A stretch of 52,493 nucleotides of DNA from Bacteroidota bacterium (GCA_022708055.1 JAKIZK010000005.1:1-52493), one strand, 5' to 3'. Shown: positions 16,895 to 26,022, counted from the stretch's first letter. Notes: a model not told the origin generated them from the sequence alone. Made by a program: numbers and translations.

Positions 16895-17824
16895 TTGACG
16901 ATTCCCGCTTTAATATCACAATATTTGTATGAAAACTACCGACTGGCACTACCGGGTTTGGGTAGCTTTGTGTATGTACCAGATGCAGATTCAATATTTG
17001 AACAGAAAAAAAACAAAGTCGCGCCGACAGGTGTTTTAAGTTTTGAAAATGAACCCGCCATAAAAGAAAATCAGGATTTGGTAAATTATATTTCCGCAAA
17101 AACCGGAAAGATAAAGGCATTAGCTGCTGCAGATTTGCAATCATATCTGGAACTCGCTAAGCAATTTCTGAATATTGGCAAATCTTTTTTATTTGAAGGT
17201 ATCGGTAGTCTCAAAAAAAATCAAGATGGAACATTTTCACTTGTTACCGATTCTGCAGATGAAATGTTCAGAGATGTTTCCGCAAAAGATACGAAAGCAA
17301 AATCGGCTGACGAATCCGATTATTCAAGTTTCAGAAATATATTAAAGCCGATAAAGCAAAAAATGAGTTGGCGAAAGCCCGCTATTGTGTTTTTGATAGC
17401 TGCCGGACTGGGTTTATCAATATGGGGCGGATATACCGTTTATAAATTCACAACTTCCAAAAACAAAAATTCAAGCAACGGCACGGCAGATAAGGAAATT
17501 AAACCGGTTGAGCGTATGACCACCCGTATAGACAACACAACCGATACAACTACGCAAACAATAAATAGTGCCGGGCAATCCAATATTTCAAACAGTTTTA
17601 AATTTATTGTGGAAGTAGCCAACAAGGAAAGGGCGATTTCAAGATATAATCATTTGCAAGCAATTGGGGTACATCAATCAAAAATAGAAACACGAGATTC
17701 AGTTTCATTTAATATTTATTTTCAAATTGCTGCCTCAATAAATGATACTGCAAGAATCATAGATTCTCTAAGAAGAAATTATACTCCGGCCGGCAAACAA
17801 GCCTTTGTAGTTGCAAATTATTAA
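16895..17824 (+). CDS. HU-like domain, membrane helix and SPOR domain protein
   Basis: A 309-aa bitopic protein. The first ~115 residues form an HU/CCDC81-type DNA-binding-like module (LISQYLYENYRLALPGLGSF, then a helical pair and SFLFEGIGSLKKNQDGTFSL). A linker and one membrane helix (about 167-186) follow, then a Ser/Thr/Asn-rich stretch and a C-terminal SPOR domain (about 229-309). SPOR domains bind denuded peptidoglycan at division septa. The predicted topology puts the HU-like part in the cytoplasm and the SPOR part in the periplasm. The start is TTG at 16895. A TAATCTTTG sequence overlaps it, so the start or promoter assignment here is less certain. Division or envelope-nucleoid linkage is inference. 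Confidence 0.78.
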   Translation: MTIPALISQYLYENYRLALPGLGSFVYVPDADSIFEQKKNKVAPTGVLSFENEPAIKENQDLVNYISAKTGKIKALAAADLQSYLELAKQFLNIGKSFLFEGIGSLKKNQDGTFSLVTDSADEMFRDVSAKDTKAKSADESDYSSFRNILKPIKQKMSWRKPAIVFLIAAGLGLSIWGGYTVYKFTTSKNKNSSNGTADKEIKPVERMTTRIDNTTDTTTQTINSAGQSNISNSFKFIVEVANKERAISRYNHLQAIGVHQSKIETRDSVSFNIYFQIAASINDTARIIDSLRRNYTPAGKQAFVVANY

Positions 17825-17837
17825 TGTAAAAAAAAGA

Positions 17838-17865
17838 GAGAAACCTGAAGTTTCTCCCATTTTTG
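17838..17865. terminator. Bidirectional intrinsic terminator
   Basis: GAGAAAC (17838-17844) pairs with GTTTCTC (17850-17856) around a 5-nt loop. A run of A precedes it (U on the minus strand) and CCATTTTT follows on the plus strand. It can end both the HU-SPOR gene (+) and the tRNA-Cys transcript (-). Confidence 0.75.
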
Positions 17866-17936
17866 AGGTCCCTGGCGGATTCGAACCGCCGTAGCAGCTT
17901 TTGCAGAGCTGGGCCTAGCCACTCGGCCAAAGGACC
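17866..17936 (-). tRNA. tRNA-Cys (GCA)
   Basis: A complete 71-nt cloverleaf on the minus strand. The 7-bp acceptor stem GGTCCTT/AGGGACC has one G-U pair. The D arm is GCCGAGTGGCTAGGC. The anticodon arm CAGCT-CTGCAAA-AGCTG gives anticodon GCA, and the T arm contains TTCGAAT. The discriminator base is U, the identity element of tRNA-Cys. CCA is not encoded. It is convergent with the HU-SPOR gene and shares its terminator hairpin. Confidence 0.95.
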
Positions 17937-17966
17937 TTATTATTTCTGATTATCGCTTTAAGATTT

Positions 17967-17974
17967 TAGATTTG
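17967..17974 (+). promoter_or_regulatory. Candidate -7 promoter element for the nucleoside phosphorylase gene
   Basis: TAGATTTG matches TAnnTTTG, 83 nt before the ATG at 18058 in the tRNA-phosphorylase gap. The long leader makes this tentative. Confidence 0.3.
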
Positions 17975-18009
17975 TGAATCCTATTCTTTTTTAAAGCCCT
18001 AAACTGCGG

Positions 18010-18017
18010 CAAATATA
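18010..18017 (-). promoter_or_regulatory. Candidate -7 promoter element for tRNA-Cys
   Basis: The minus strand reads TATATTTG, an exact TAnnTTTG match 73 nt upstream of the tRNA-Cys 5' end. It is the only consensus-like element on this strand in the gap. Confidence 0.4.
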
Positions 18018-18057
18018 AAGACTTTTGGCAATTTTTTAGTTACATAAAATAACATCT

Positions 18058-18936
18058 ATGTCCAGAATAGCAGAATCAGAATTAATAATAAATGACAGAG
18101 GAGCTGTTTATCATCTTGACCTTACTCCGGATGAAATAGCGGGCACAGTAGTAACCGTAGGCGACCCCGATCGTGTAAAAGAAATCAGCAAATATTTTGA
18201 CTCCATAGAAGTAAAAAGGCAGCATCGGGAATTTGTAAGTCATACCGGTTATGTAGGCAAAAAAAGAATCACCGTTTTATCGTCAGGTATTGGCCCCGAT
18301 AATATTGATATTGTAATTAACGAACTGGATGCCCTTGTCAATATTGATTTTAAAACAAGGGAGATAAAAAAAGAATTAAGCTCCATAAACATTATCCGGC
18401 TGGGCACATCCGGTTCATTGCAAGCCGATGTGCCTGTTGACAGTTTTGTAGCTTCTACACATGGATTGGGAGTAGATAACCTGTTGAATTTTTACAGGCT
18501 TGAACAGAATGATGAGGAACAGCAATTACTTCATCATTTTGTAACATATACACAGGTGCATGGACAGATTGGCCATCCTTATATAAGTAGCGGCGCAGCT
18601 TCATTGATAAAAAATTTCGTTTCCGACTTTCATCATGGCATTACGGTTACTTGCCCGGGTTTTTATGGCCCGCAGGGTCGTGTGCTAAGGCTGGGTATTC
18701 GTAATCCTGATTTTGTAAACAGACTTACCGATTTCAGATTTGGCCCACATAGAATTACCAATTTTGAAATGGAAACTTCAGCTATTTATGGACTAGGCAG
18801 ATTATTGGGGCATCATTGTCTGGCCATCAATGCCATTGTAGCCAATCGTGTTGTAAAAGAATTTTCCAAAGATGGAAAAGCAGCTGTAGAAAGCCTAATT
18901 AAAAAATTTATCGGAATATTTGCCGATTCTATCTGA
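18058..18936 (+). CDS. Uridine-phosphorylase-like nucleoside phosphorylase
   Basis: A 292-aa cytoplasmic enzyme of the PNP/UDP family (NP-I), which cleaves nucleosides with phosphate to a base and ribose-1-phosphate. Visible blocks are VVTVGDPDRVKEISKYF (phosphate-binding GDxxR, about 32-48), VLSSGIGPDNIDIVINEL, IRLGTSGSLQADVPV (about 118-132), and NFEMETSAIYGL (about 239-250), the ribose-binding MExE-like motif. The closest type is uridine phosphorylase, but base specificity is not certain. The stop overlaps the dapF start by one base (TGATG), so translational coupling to dapF is likely. Confidence 0.85.
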   Translation: MSRIAESELIINDRGAVYHLDLTPDEIAGTVVTVGDPDRVKEISKYFDSIEVKRQHREFVSHTGYVGKKRITVLSSGIGPDNIDIVINELDALVNIDFKTREIKKELSSINIIRLGTSGSLQADVPVDSFVASTHGLGVDNLLNFYRLEQNDEEQQLLHHFVTYTQVHGQIGHPYISSGAASLIKNFVSDFHHGITVTCPGFYGPQGRVLRLGIRNPDFVNRLTDFRFGPHRITNFEMETSAIYGLGRLLGHHCLAINAIVANRVVKEFSKDGKAAVESLIKKFIGIFADSI

Positions 18937-19721
18937 TGCAAATTCATTTTAGTAAATATCAAGGAACAGGCAATGATTTTATCATCGCCGACAACAGGAA
19001 AGGCCACTACAATCACCTTTCCATTGAACAAGTAAATAAGTTGTGCGACCGCAGATTTGGTATTGGCGCCGATGGGCTGATGCTGTTAAATGAAATAGAA
19101 GGTTTCGATTTTGAAATGAAATATTTTAATGCCGATGGCAAGGAAGGCAGTATGTGTGGCAATGGTGGCCGTTGTATGATTAAATTTGCATACCATTTGA
19201 ATATTCGTCGAGATGTATATCGTTTTCTTGCAGTAGATGGGGTACATGAAGCTGAGATAGATGATGACGGAACTGTCTCTCTGAAAATGAAAGATGTAAA
19301 AACAATTCGCAAGTTTCACAATGATTTTATTGTGGATACGGGATCGCCGCATTATATTAAACTCTCCAATCATGTATTGGATATGGATGTGTACAAAAAG
19401 GGTTATGAAATAAGAAACAGCGCCGAGTTTAAAGAAGATGGTATCAATGTAAATTTTGTAGAAGTACTGGAAGAACCTGGAAAAATAATCGTTCGCACTT
19501 TTGAAAGAGGTGTCGAAGACGAAACGATGAGCTGTGGCACCGGCGTAACCGCATCGGCTTTAGTTTGTTTCCACAATGAAAATGGTTTTAATGAAGTACA
19601 AGTAGAAACCCCGGGCGGCTTCCTTACCGTAGAATATGAAAAAACTGACGAAAACCGATATGAAAATATCTGGCTCTGTGGCCCTGCAGAAAAAGTATTT
19701 GAAGGGGTTGTAGAAATATAA
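18936..19721 (+). CDS. dapF: Diaminopimelate epimerase
   Basis: DapF converts LL- to meso-diaminopimelate for lysine and peptidoglycan synthesis, without cofactor, using two cysteines. The 261-aa protein shows the family start FSKYQGTGNDFI (about 4-15). The first catalytic Cys lies in SMCGNGGRC (about 72-80) and the second in MSCGTGVTAS (about 198-207). Length is slightly short of the proteobacterial form but typical for Bacteroidota. It is coupled by a 1-nt overlap to the nucleoside phosphorylase upstream, with no obvious pathway link. Confidence 0.95.
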   Translation: MQIHFSKYQGTGNDFIIADNRKGHYNHLSIEQVNKLCDRRFGIGADGLMLLNEIEGFDFEMKYFNADGKEGSMCGNGGRCMIKFAYHLNIRRDVYRFLAVDGVHEAEIDDDGTVSLKMKDVKTIRKFHNDFIVDTGSPHYIKLSNHVLDMDVYKKGYEIRNSAEFKEDGINVNFVEVLEEPGKIIVRTFERGVEDETMSCGTGVTASALVCFHNENGFNEVQVETPGGFLTVEYEKTDENRYENIWLCGPAEKVFEGVVEI

Positions 19722-19779
19722 ATAAAGCGATATTGCATCTCAACTTTTCATTTTCCAATATCAAACATCATTTTACTTC

Positions 19780-20718
19780 GTGATTCAGAATTTTAAAAAT
19801 ATAAATAGCCAGACGGTAGAAACGGATAAGCCTGAATCCGGTTCATGGGTCAATGTATCGCCGCCATTGAAACAGGAAGAATTCACCGAATTATCTGAAA
19901 GTCTGGATATACCCATCGACTTTCTTACCGACTCGCTGGATATTGACGAAAGAAGCCGCTTTGAAGAAGAAGACAATGTAAAGCTCATTGTCATTAAAAC
20001 GCCAACAGAAAATAATTCTTTTAATGAAAGCGACGCATACTATATCACCATTCCTATATGTATTATTCTTACCCATAATCAAATTGTAACGGTTAACTCA
20101 TTTGACAATCCTGCTATCAAAAAATTTCTGGACACCTTTCGTAATCGTACCGAGGACAAAAAAAATATGATGGTGTTGAAAATCTTTGAAAAGGTAACGC
20201 AGGCCTTTATGCAATACCTGAAAGAGATAAACCAACGCCGCAATGCGATGGAGCAAAAACTATATGCCAGCAGTCGCAATGAAGAATTGCTGGAATTGAT
20301 GAAGATTCAAAAAAGCCTTGTGTATTTTGTTACAGCATTGAAGTCAAATGAAATGTTGCTGATGAAATTATCACGCACCAATTTTTTAACGCTTCACGAA
20401 GATGAAAAAGAACTGTTGGAAGATTTAATTGTGGACACCTCTCAGGCGTTGGAAATGGCTAATATTTATACCAACATTTTAAGCAGCACACTCGATGCCT
20501 TTGCCAGCATTATTGCCAATAACCAAAACCAGGTATTGAAACGATTGGCCGTTATTACCATAGTGCTCACCTTTCCGGTTTTGATAGCCAGTTTATTTGG
20601 AATGAATGTACCCAGCGGATTTGAACATTCAAAATATGCGTTCTACATTGTAGCATTTCTTTCACTGGGCATTGCACTCATTATTGGCTGGTATTTCTTT
20701 CGCAAAAAAATATTTTAA
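19780..20718 (+). CDS. corA: CorA-family magnesium/divalent cation transporter
   Basis: A 312-aa inner-membrane channel of the CorA family that takes up Mg2+ (or Co2+/Ni2+) as a pentamer. A long cytoplasmic N-terminal domain includes coiled-coil helices (about 120-255). Two C-terminal membrane helices follow, the first ending in the ion-selecting GMN motif at 274-276 (LFGMNVPSG). The very C-terminus is basic (FRKKIF). The start is GTG at 19780; no in-frame ATG fits the N-terminal domain. It is followed 5 nt later by the Nudix gene, so they are probably cotranscribed. Confidence 0.92.
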   Translation: MIQNFKNINSQTVETDKPESGSWVNVSPPLKQEEFTELSESLDIPIDFLTDSLDIDERSRFEEEDNVKLIVIKTPTENNSFNESDAYYITIPICIILTHNQIVTVNSFDNPAIKKFLDTFRNRTEDKKNMMVLKIFEKVTQAFMQYLKEINQRRNAMEQKLYASSRNEELLELMKIQKSLVYFVTALKSNEMLLMKLSRTNFLTLHEDEKELLEDLIVDTSQALEMANIYTNILSSTLDAFASIIANNQNQVLKRLAVITIVLTFPVLIASLFGMNVPSGFEHSKYAFYIVAFLSLGIALIIGWYFFRKKIF

Positions 20719-20723
20719 CCTGC

Positions 20724-21194
20724 ATGTTTAACCTGAGAGTATATGGCTTATTGATCAATGATAAGCAGGAAGTGCTGGTAAGTGATGAACTGATAAGAGG
20801 CAGTTATATTACAAAATTCCCGGGCGGCGGACTGGAATTTGGCGAAGGCACCAGGGATTGTCTTACAAGAGAATTTAAAGAAGAGCTTGATTTGCAAATT
20901 CAAGTGGGCTCACATATTTACACAACTGATTATTTTCAGATTTCTGCATTCAACCCACAGCATCAAATCATCTCTATTTATTATTATGTGAAAGCATTGG
21001 AGCCTATCAAGATGTTGTTACACGACAAACCATTTCAGTTTACAGAAGCACAGCAAAAACAATATCAGCAAACACAGGAAATAGAAAGTTTTCGTTTTAT
21101 TCCATTACAAAAAATTGCAGCTTCAGATGTTACACTCCCGATTGACAAAATTGTAGTGGAGATGATAACCAAACAACACTTTAGCCCGCTGTAG
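20724..21194 (+). CDS. Nudix hydrolase
   Basis: A 156-aa Nudix-fold pyrophosphohydrolase. The Nudix box begins at about residue 36: G, five residues, E, seven residues, REFKEELDL, so the catalytic REUxEE glutamates are intact and the usual Gly near the end is Asp. Substrates in this family range from oxidised nucleotides to NDP-sugars, and the specificity here is unknown. It starts 5 nt after corA and overlaps the convergent queuosine-precursor transporter by 14 nt. Confidence 0.85.
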   Translation: MFNLRVYGLLINDKQEVLVSDELIRGSYITKFPGGGLEFGEGTRDCLTREFKEELDLQIQVGSHIYTTDYFQISAFNPQHQIISIYYYVKALEPIKMLLHDKPFQFTEAQQKQYQQTQEIESFRFIPLQKIAASDVTLPIDKIVVEMITKQHFSPL

Positions 21195-21987
21195 GCATTT
21201 GAGGCAACGCCTCCTCCTCTCCCATGGCTGCCTTTTTCATGCTCGCTGTGGTTTCCTTACCCAGATATTTTTCTATACGACGCTCGGCCAGATAAATAAG
21301 TGGCGTAAGCAGTATCGCCATTGAAAATTTATAGATATAATTTACACAGCCTATTGCCAGCACTTGCGCCCAACTCCAGTTGTTACCAATTTTAAACGCA
21401 ATGGTGAGTACTACAAAGCTGTCTATCAACTGAGATATTAGTGTAGAACCTGTAGCTCTTAACCAGATTTTTTTCTCTCCAGTTACCTTTTTTATTTTTT
21501 GAAAAACAAATACATCTACCAATTGGCTTACCAAAAAAGCAACAAGACTGCCAACAATAATCCACATACCCTGCCCGAAAATACCACTGTAAGCAGCCTG
21601 CATATCAGGGATTCCTTCAGTTGCTTTTGAGCCTATCCACCAATTGGCAGGTGGCGCACTCATGCTTACATAAAACATGATAAAGGCATAAGAAATTAAG
21701 ATGACCGCTGTATAGCTGATACGCTTCACCGCTTTGGGGCCATAAAATTCATTTACAATATCAGTAATAATAAACTCAAGCGGCCATAGCAGCACACCAC
21801 AGGTAAGTGTAAAGGACAAACCACTTTGTCCAAACAAAGTAAGATTTGCCGGAGCAAACCCAAATACTTCTTCTAAAGAAAATATTTTACCGCCAATACA
21901 TTCTGCTATCAATGCATTGGCCACAAAAAAAGCCATGATGCCCAGAAAAAGTTTGGTAGGCTTGTCTTTTAGTATTGACTTTATCAT
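21181..21987 (-). CDS. Queuosine precursor transporter (YhhQ/VUT family)
   Basis: A 268-aa membrane protein of the YhhQ/VUT-1 family, which imports queuosine precursors (preQ0/preQ1 or queuine) for tRNA wobble modification. It has about six membrane segments. Family blocks include ANALIAECIGGKIF near residue 23, EFIITDIVNEFYGPKAVKR (about 71-89), VAFLVSQLVDVFVFQKIK (about 149-166), and the final helices with GCVNYIYKF. The tail is polar. The small membrane protein upstream overlaps its start by 4 nt (ATGA), indicating translational coupling. Confidence 0.9.
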   Translation of the reverse strand: MIKSILKDKPTKLFLGIMAFFVANALIAECIGGKIFSLEEVFGFAPANLTLFGQSGLSFTLTCGVLLWPLEFIITDIVNEFYGPKAVKRISYTAVILISYAFIMFYVSMSAPPANWWIGSKATEGIPDMQAAYSGIFGQGMWIIVGSLVAFLVSQLVDVFVFQKIKKVTGEKKIWLRATGSTLISQLIDSFVVLTIAFKIGNNWSWAQVLAIGCVNYIYKFSMAILLTPLIYLAERRIEKYLGKETTASMKKAAMGEEEALPQMPTAG

Positions 21988-22289
21988 TGTATAGGATGAT
22001 TATAATTACTATAATAAACATAGCCGGCATACACAAACAGGAAAAACAAAATTGATAAAGCCAGCCACTTTGGTACGGTTGCAAAAGGCTTTTTACCAGC
22101 CAGCCAGGTAAAAAGATAGCATACCAAAGTAAAGGGAACAATGATCATTCCCATAAAAAAACCAATTGTAATAATCGTAGAGACCAAACTTTTATCATCC
22201 AACCAGTCTTTTACAAGCAAGGATAAAGAAGCCAGAAAAAACAAACCGCATATAAAAGCAAGACGAGATAAAAATAATAACCAGCGCAT
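21984..22289 (-). CDS. Small three-helix membrane protein, unknown function
   Basis: A 101-aa hydrophobic protein with three predicted membrane helices (about 4-24, 36-64 and 73-92). No family is recognised. Its last codons overlap the start of the YhhQ-type transporter by 4 nt in an ATGA arrangement, so the two are translated together. It could be an accessory subunit of the transporter, but that rests on position only. Confidence 0.6.
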   Translation of the reverse strand: MRWLLFLSRLAFICGLFFLASLSLLVKDWLDDKSLVSTIITIGFFMGMIIVPFTLVCYLFTWLAGKKPFATVPKWLALSILFFLFVYAGYVYYSNYNHPIQ

Positions 22290-22343
22290 CCGTTTTTTTA
22301 GGCCAAAATAGCATTATTTTGTCAGCCTAATGTATAAGATTTT

Positions 22344-24860
22344 ATGAAGAATGGATTTCTGAAAAAATTATTGCCTCATGTAGCTGCATTGGCTGTGTTT
22401 TTAATCATAGCCTTGCTGTATTGTAAACCTGCACTGGAAGGCAAAGTATTGAACCAAAGCGATATAACCAACTGGAAAGGAGCCGTAAACCAATCTCTTG
22501 AATATGCAAAAACGCATGATGGCAAAGGTCCCTTGTGGACCAATAGTGTGTTTAGCGGTATGCCTGCTTTTCAAATTGGCGGTGTTCCATACAACAACTC
22601 ATTGCCTTGGTATGTATCTAAAATAATGAGCCTGGGGCTTCCCGAACCGGTGAGTTTTTTCTTTTTAGCAAGTTTGTGTTTTTACTTGTTATGTGTAGTG
22701 CTGCAAATAAACATATTTGCCGCCATCATGGGATCGCTGGCTTTTGCCTATGCCACTTACAATCCGGTCATCATCAGTGTAGGCCATGTTACTAAAATGA
22801 TGACTATGGCATTTATGCCTGCATTACTGGCCTCTGTATTGCTGATATATGATAAAAAGAAATATCTGCTGGGTGCTGCACTTACTGCTCTTTTTACTTC
22901 GGTATTAATTGCCATGAACCATCCACAGATTGCATATTACCTATTTATAACATTAGGCATACTTACTGTTTTCTTTATCGTAAACTGGATAAAAGAAAAG
23001 AAAATAAAAGAGATGGTATTTAGCCTTGGCTTTGTTTTAGGTGCAGCACTCATAGGCCTTGCTATCAATGCGGTGACGCTGCTTTCAACCTACGAATTTC
23101 AGAAAGAAACAATAAGAGGAGGCGGATCGGCGCTTACCAGTACTGATACTACTGCAAAACATGTAGCAAAAGGCAGTGGCCTTACTCGTGAGTATGGTAT
23201 GAGTTATAGTATGAAACCCGCTGAGCCACTTGTGATGTTTGCACCCCGAATTTTTGGCGGCGCCAGCGATAAACTGGAAGTAAATGAAGACGATTCAAAA
23301 GCGATAGAAGCATTAAGAGCAATGCCGGCAGAACTACAACAGCAATTACCACCGCCACAGTTTTACTGGGGCGGCATGACCTATCCCGGCGAAGTAGGCA
23401 CATCAGGCCCGCCTTATGTAGGAGCTATTGTTTGTTTTCTGGCCATCCTTGCCATGTTTGTATTAAACAGAAAGCATAAATGGTGGTTATTTACGGCTAT
23501 CATAGTTACTATCGTTATGTCGTGGGGGCATTATTTTGGCGCTTTCAATAATTTCTTGTTTGACCATTTGCCATTCTACAACAAGTTCAGAGCACCATCA
23601 ATGATACTGGTAATACCGCAACTACTTCTGCCCTTATTGGCTGCGCTGGGTCTTAATAAACTAATGAACCATGCTGCACAAACCGATTTTTGGAACCAAT
23701 ACAAAAAAGGATTGATAGCAACGGGGGCACTGTTTGTGTTGCTGCTGTTTATATACATGACAGCCAATTTTATGGGCTATGCAGATACTGAAACATTAAA
23801 GCAAGTAAGAAACGCCGGTGAACAGCAACTGCCTGCCGGTGTAAAGCAATTAGTAAAAGATTACTATGATGGATTAAAAGCCGACAGAAAAGGATTAATG
23901 ATGGGTGACATACTACGTTCCTTTGGCTTCGTATTACTTGCCGCTGCAGCGGTATGGCTGCTGGTAAAAAGGAAAATGAAACCTGCTATTATAGGTCTTG
24001 CATTGGCTTTATTTGCATTTATTGATGTCATCCTGATTGACAGCAAATACCTCAATAGCGAAAATTATTTAGAGAAAGAAGAGAACAACGGAATTTTTAC
24101 AAAATCACAAACGGACAATTCCATCCTTGCCGATAAATCAACTTTCAGGGTTTTTAATGTATCAAGAAATCCCACCGGCGATGGTATTACTTCCTATTAT
24201 TACAATTCAATAGGCGGATACAATGCTGCGAAGATTTTAATTTATCAGGATTTATTGGAAAGACAATTGAGCAAGCCTCAGTTAAATATGCCGGTGTTAA
24301 ATATGCTGAATGTAAAATACTTGCTACAAACAGGCCAAAATGGACTAACATCAGCTTCTCAAAAAAATGAAGGTGCACTAGGGCCTGTATGGTTTGTAAA
24401 TCATGTCCAGTTTGTAAAAAATGCAGATGAGGAGATGAAGGCTTTGGATAATTTCAGCCCAAAAGATACGGCCTTTGTTCAGGAGTCTTTTAAAGCAGCC
24501 GTAACCATGCCCGTACCGGATTCAACAGCAAAAATTACATTGGTAAAAAATGATAATGACGTAATTGAATATAGCTCAGAGTCCACAACCAATCAGTTTG
24601 CAGTGTTTAGTGAAATCTATTACAAAGCGGGCTGGAAAGCATATATTGATGGTAAAGAAGCGCCCATTGTAAAAACTGATTATGTACTCCGTGGCTTATC
24701 AGTGCCTGCCGGAAAACATACCATAAAATTTGAGTTTAAACCACAAGGCTACTACAAAGGATGGAAAATTACAAGTATTGCCAATATTGCACTATTATTG
24801 TTGCTCGCCGGAAGTGTATTTTATGAATGGTATAGAACCCGCAAAAAGAATACAGTTTAA
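22344..24860 (+). CDS. YfhO-family membrane protein (GT-C-like)
   Basis: An 838-aa polytopic membrane protein of the YfhO family, GT-C-like proteins thought to transfer sugars from lipid carriers to surface polymers; in Bacteroidota the role is unproven. About 12-13 membrane helices make up most of the protein. An early extracytoplasmic loop contains DITNWKGAVNQS (about 39-50). A soluble C-terminal part (about 570-805) ends in the typical GLSVPAGKHTIKFEFKPQGY, before a last helix and the basic tail RTRKKN. A strong intrinsic terminator follows. Its position at the head of a glycosyltransferase run suggests a role in surface polysaccharide assembly. Confidence 0.8.
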   Translation: MKNGFLKKLLPHVAALAVFLIIALLYCKPALEGKVLNQSDITNWKGAVNQSLEYAKTHDGKGPLWTNSVFSGMPAFQIGGVPYNNSLPWYVSKIMSLGLPEPVSFFFLASLCFYLLCVVLQINIFAAIMGSLAFAYATYNPVIISVGHVTKMMTMAFMPALLASVLLIYDKKKYLLGAALTALFTSVLIAMNHPQIAYYLFITLGILTVFFIVNWIKEKKIKEMVFSLGFVLGAALIGLAINAVTLLSTYEFQKETIRGGGSALTSTDTTAKHVAKGSGLTREYGMSYSMKPAEPLVMFAPRIFGGASDKLEVNEDDSKAIEALRAMPAELQQQLPPPQFYWGGMTYPGEVGTSGPPYVGAIVCFLAILAMFVLNRKHKWWLFTAIIVTIVMSWGHYFGAFNNFLFDHLPFYNKFRAPSMILVIPQLLLPLLAALGLNKLMNHAAQTDFWNQYKKGLIATGALFVLLLFIYMTANFMGYADTETLKQVRNAGEQQLPAGVKQLVKDYYDGLKADRKGLMMGDILRSFGFVLLAAAAVWLLVKRKMKPAIIGLALALFAFIDVILIDSKYLNSENYLEKEENNGIFTKSQTDNSILADKSTFRVFNVSRNPTGDGITSYYYNSIGGYNAAKILIYQDLLERQLSKPQLNMPVLNMLNVKYLLQTGQNGLTSASQKNEGALGPVWFVNHVQFVKNADEEMKALDNFSPKDTAFVQESFKAAVTMPVPDSTAKITLVKNDNDVIEYSSESTTNQFAVFSEIYYKAGWKAYIDGKEAPIVKTDYVLRGLSVPAGKHTIKFEFKPQGYYKGWKITSIANIALLLLLAGSVFYEWYRTRKKNTV

Positions 24861-24873
24861 TGAAAATGTTTTT

Positions 24874-24903
24874 AAACCGGCTGATTGAAATGCCGGTTTT
24901 TTT
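24874..24903 (+). terminator. Intrinsic terminator after the YfhO-family gene
   Basis: AAACCGGC (24874-24881) pairs with GCCGGTTT (24892-24899) around a 10-nt loop, followed by a run of T. It is among the best hairpins in the window. The next gene may begin right after it (ATG at 24904), so that gene needs its own promoter or read-through. Confidence 0.88.
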
Positions 24904-26022
24904 ATGATTAACATAATGAGCATAGTATGGTACAAAGTATTGCCCCCAAAATATGGAGGGCAAAAAGGTATTGCCTATTTTAATCAGCAGCTTGGAAAAA
25001 CAGTGCCGCTTACTTGTATTTGCTCCCATGAAAATAAAACGGAAGAATCACTTTCCTACAATTTAAAACCTGTATTACCCAAAAGCAGATGGCAATTCTT
25101 CAACCCATTAATTTGGAAAAAGATAATAAATATTTCAAAAGAAATTAATCCGTCACATATCATACTGGAACACCCATATCATGCTATTGCCGCCTTGCGT
25201 GCAAAGAAAAAAATAAAGGCTAAGCTGATTGTTCATGCACACAACATAGAGCATCTTCGCTTCAAAGAACAAAATAAATGGTGGTGGCGTTTGGTGAAAT
25301 ATCTGGAAAGCAAAGCCTTTCAGCATGCTGATATAATCATTTTTAAAACCGAAACCGATTTGCAACAGGCTATTCAGATTTTTAATTTGAAAAATGAAGC
25401 CTGTATTTTACTTCCTTATGGAATAAATACCATAGCTGAGAAAATAAATAAGAAATCGGCGAAGGAATTAATACAAAAAAGGCATGGTCTTTATAAAGAG
25501 CAAATGATTTTATTTTTTGCCGGAACATTAGATTATCTGCCCAATGCAAAAGCAGTTGAAAATATCTATAAAGAAATAGCCCCCCGATTACTTGAAAAGA
25601 AATTTGACGGAAAAATTATTATTTGTGGAAGGAATGAAGGAAAACAATTTCAATACCTCAACAAACTAAATCATCCATTGGTAATAAATATAGGCGAGGT
25701 TGATGATATAGAAACCTATTTTGCGGCAACCGATGTGTTTATTAACCCTGTTCTGCAAGGAGGCGGCATACAAACGAAGAATATTGAAGCAATAAGCTAT
25801 GGCTGTCAATTAGTATGTTTTGAAAATATGTTGTCCGGGATAAATAAAAATTTATTCACTATCCATATTACTACTGCACAACCGGGAAATTTTGAACAAT
25901 TTTGTAATGCAACCCGTGCAAGTTTACAGAAAGATACTTCGCCACCCACTGCTGAATTTTACAATCAATACTGCATTGAAAACTTAACAAAAAAATTAGT
26001 CGAAAGGCTTATAACCGATTAA
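24904..26022 (+). CDS. Glycosyltransferase, GT4-like (GT-B fold)
   Basis: A 372-aa retaining GT-B glycosyltransferase. The N-terminal acceptor domain (LPPKYGGQKGIAYFN) is followed by IVHAHNIEHLRF and then the donor domain: LFFAGTLDYLPNAKAVENI (about 201-219), IIICGRNEG, YFAATDVFINPVLQGGGIQ and KNIEAISYG. The last stretch is the nucleotide-sugar site, with the first Glu of the EX7E motif replaced by Gly, as in many GGGIxxKxxE members. The start is either ATG 24904 or ATG 24916; the second (MSIVWYKVLPP) gives a cleaner first beta strand. It begins a run of four glycosyltransferases on this strand. Donor and acceptor are unknown. Confidence 0.85.
   Translation: MINIMSIVWYKVLPPKYGGQKGIAYFNQQLGKTVPLTCICSHENKTEESLSYNLKPVLPKSRWQFFNPLIWKKIINISKEINPSHIILEHPYHAIAALRAKKKIKAKLIVHAHNIEHLRFKEQNKWWWRLVKYLESKAFQHADIIIFKTETDLQQAIQIFNLKNEACILLPYGINTIAEKINKKSAKELIQKRHGLYKEQMILFFAGTLDYLPNAKAVENIYKEIAPRLLEKKFDGKIIICGRNEGKQFQYLNKLNHPLVINIGEVDDIETYFAATDVFINPVLQGGGIQTKNIEAISYGCQLVCFENMLSGINKNLFTIHITTAQPGNFEQFCNATRASLQKDTSPPTAEFYNQYCIENLTKKLVERLITD

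Noticed and set aside
18936-18936. One-base stop/start overlap (TGATG) of the phosphorylase gene and dapF as a possible frameshift.
   Set aside because: Both proteins are complete with intact family ends and starts. This is ordinary translational coupling.
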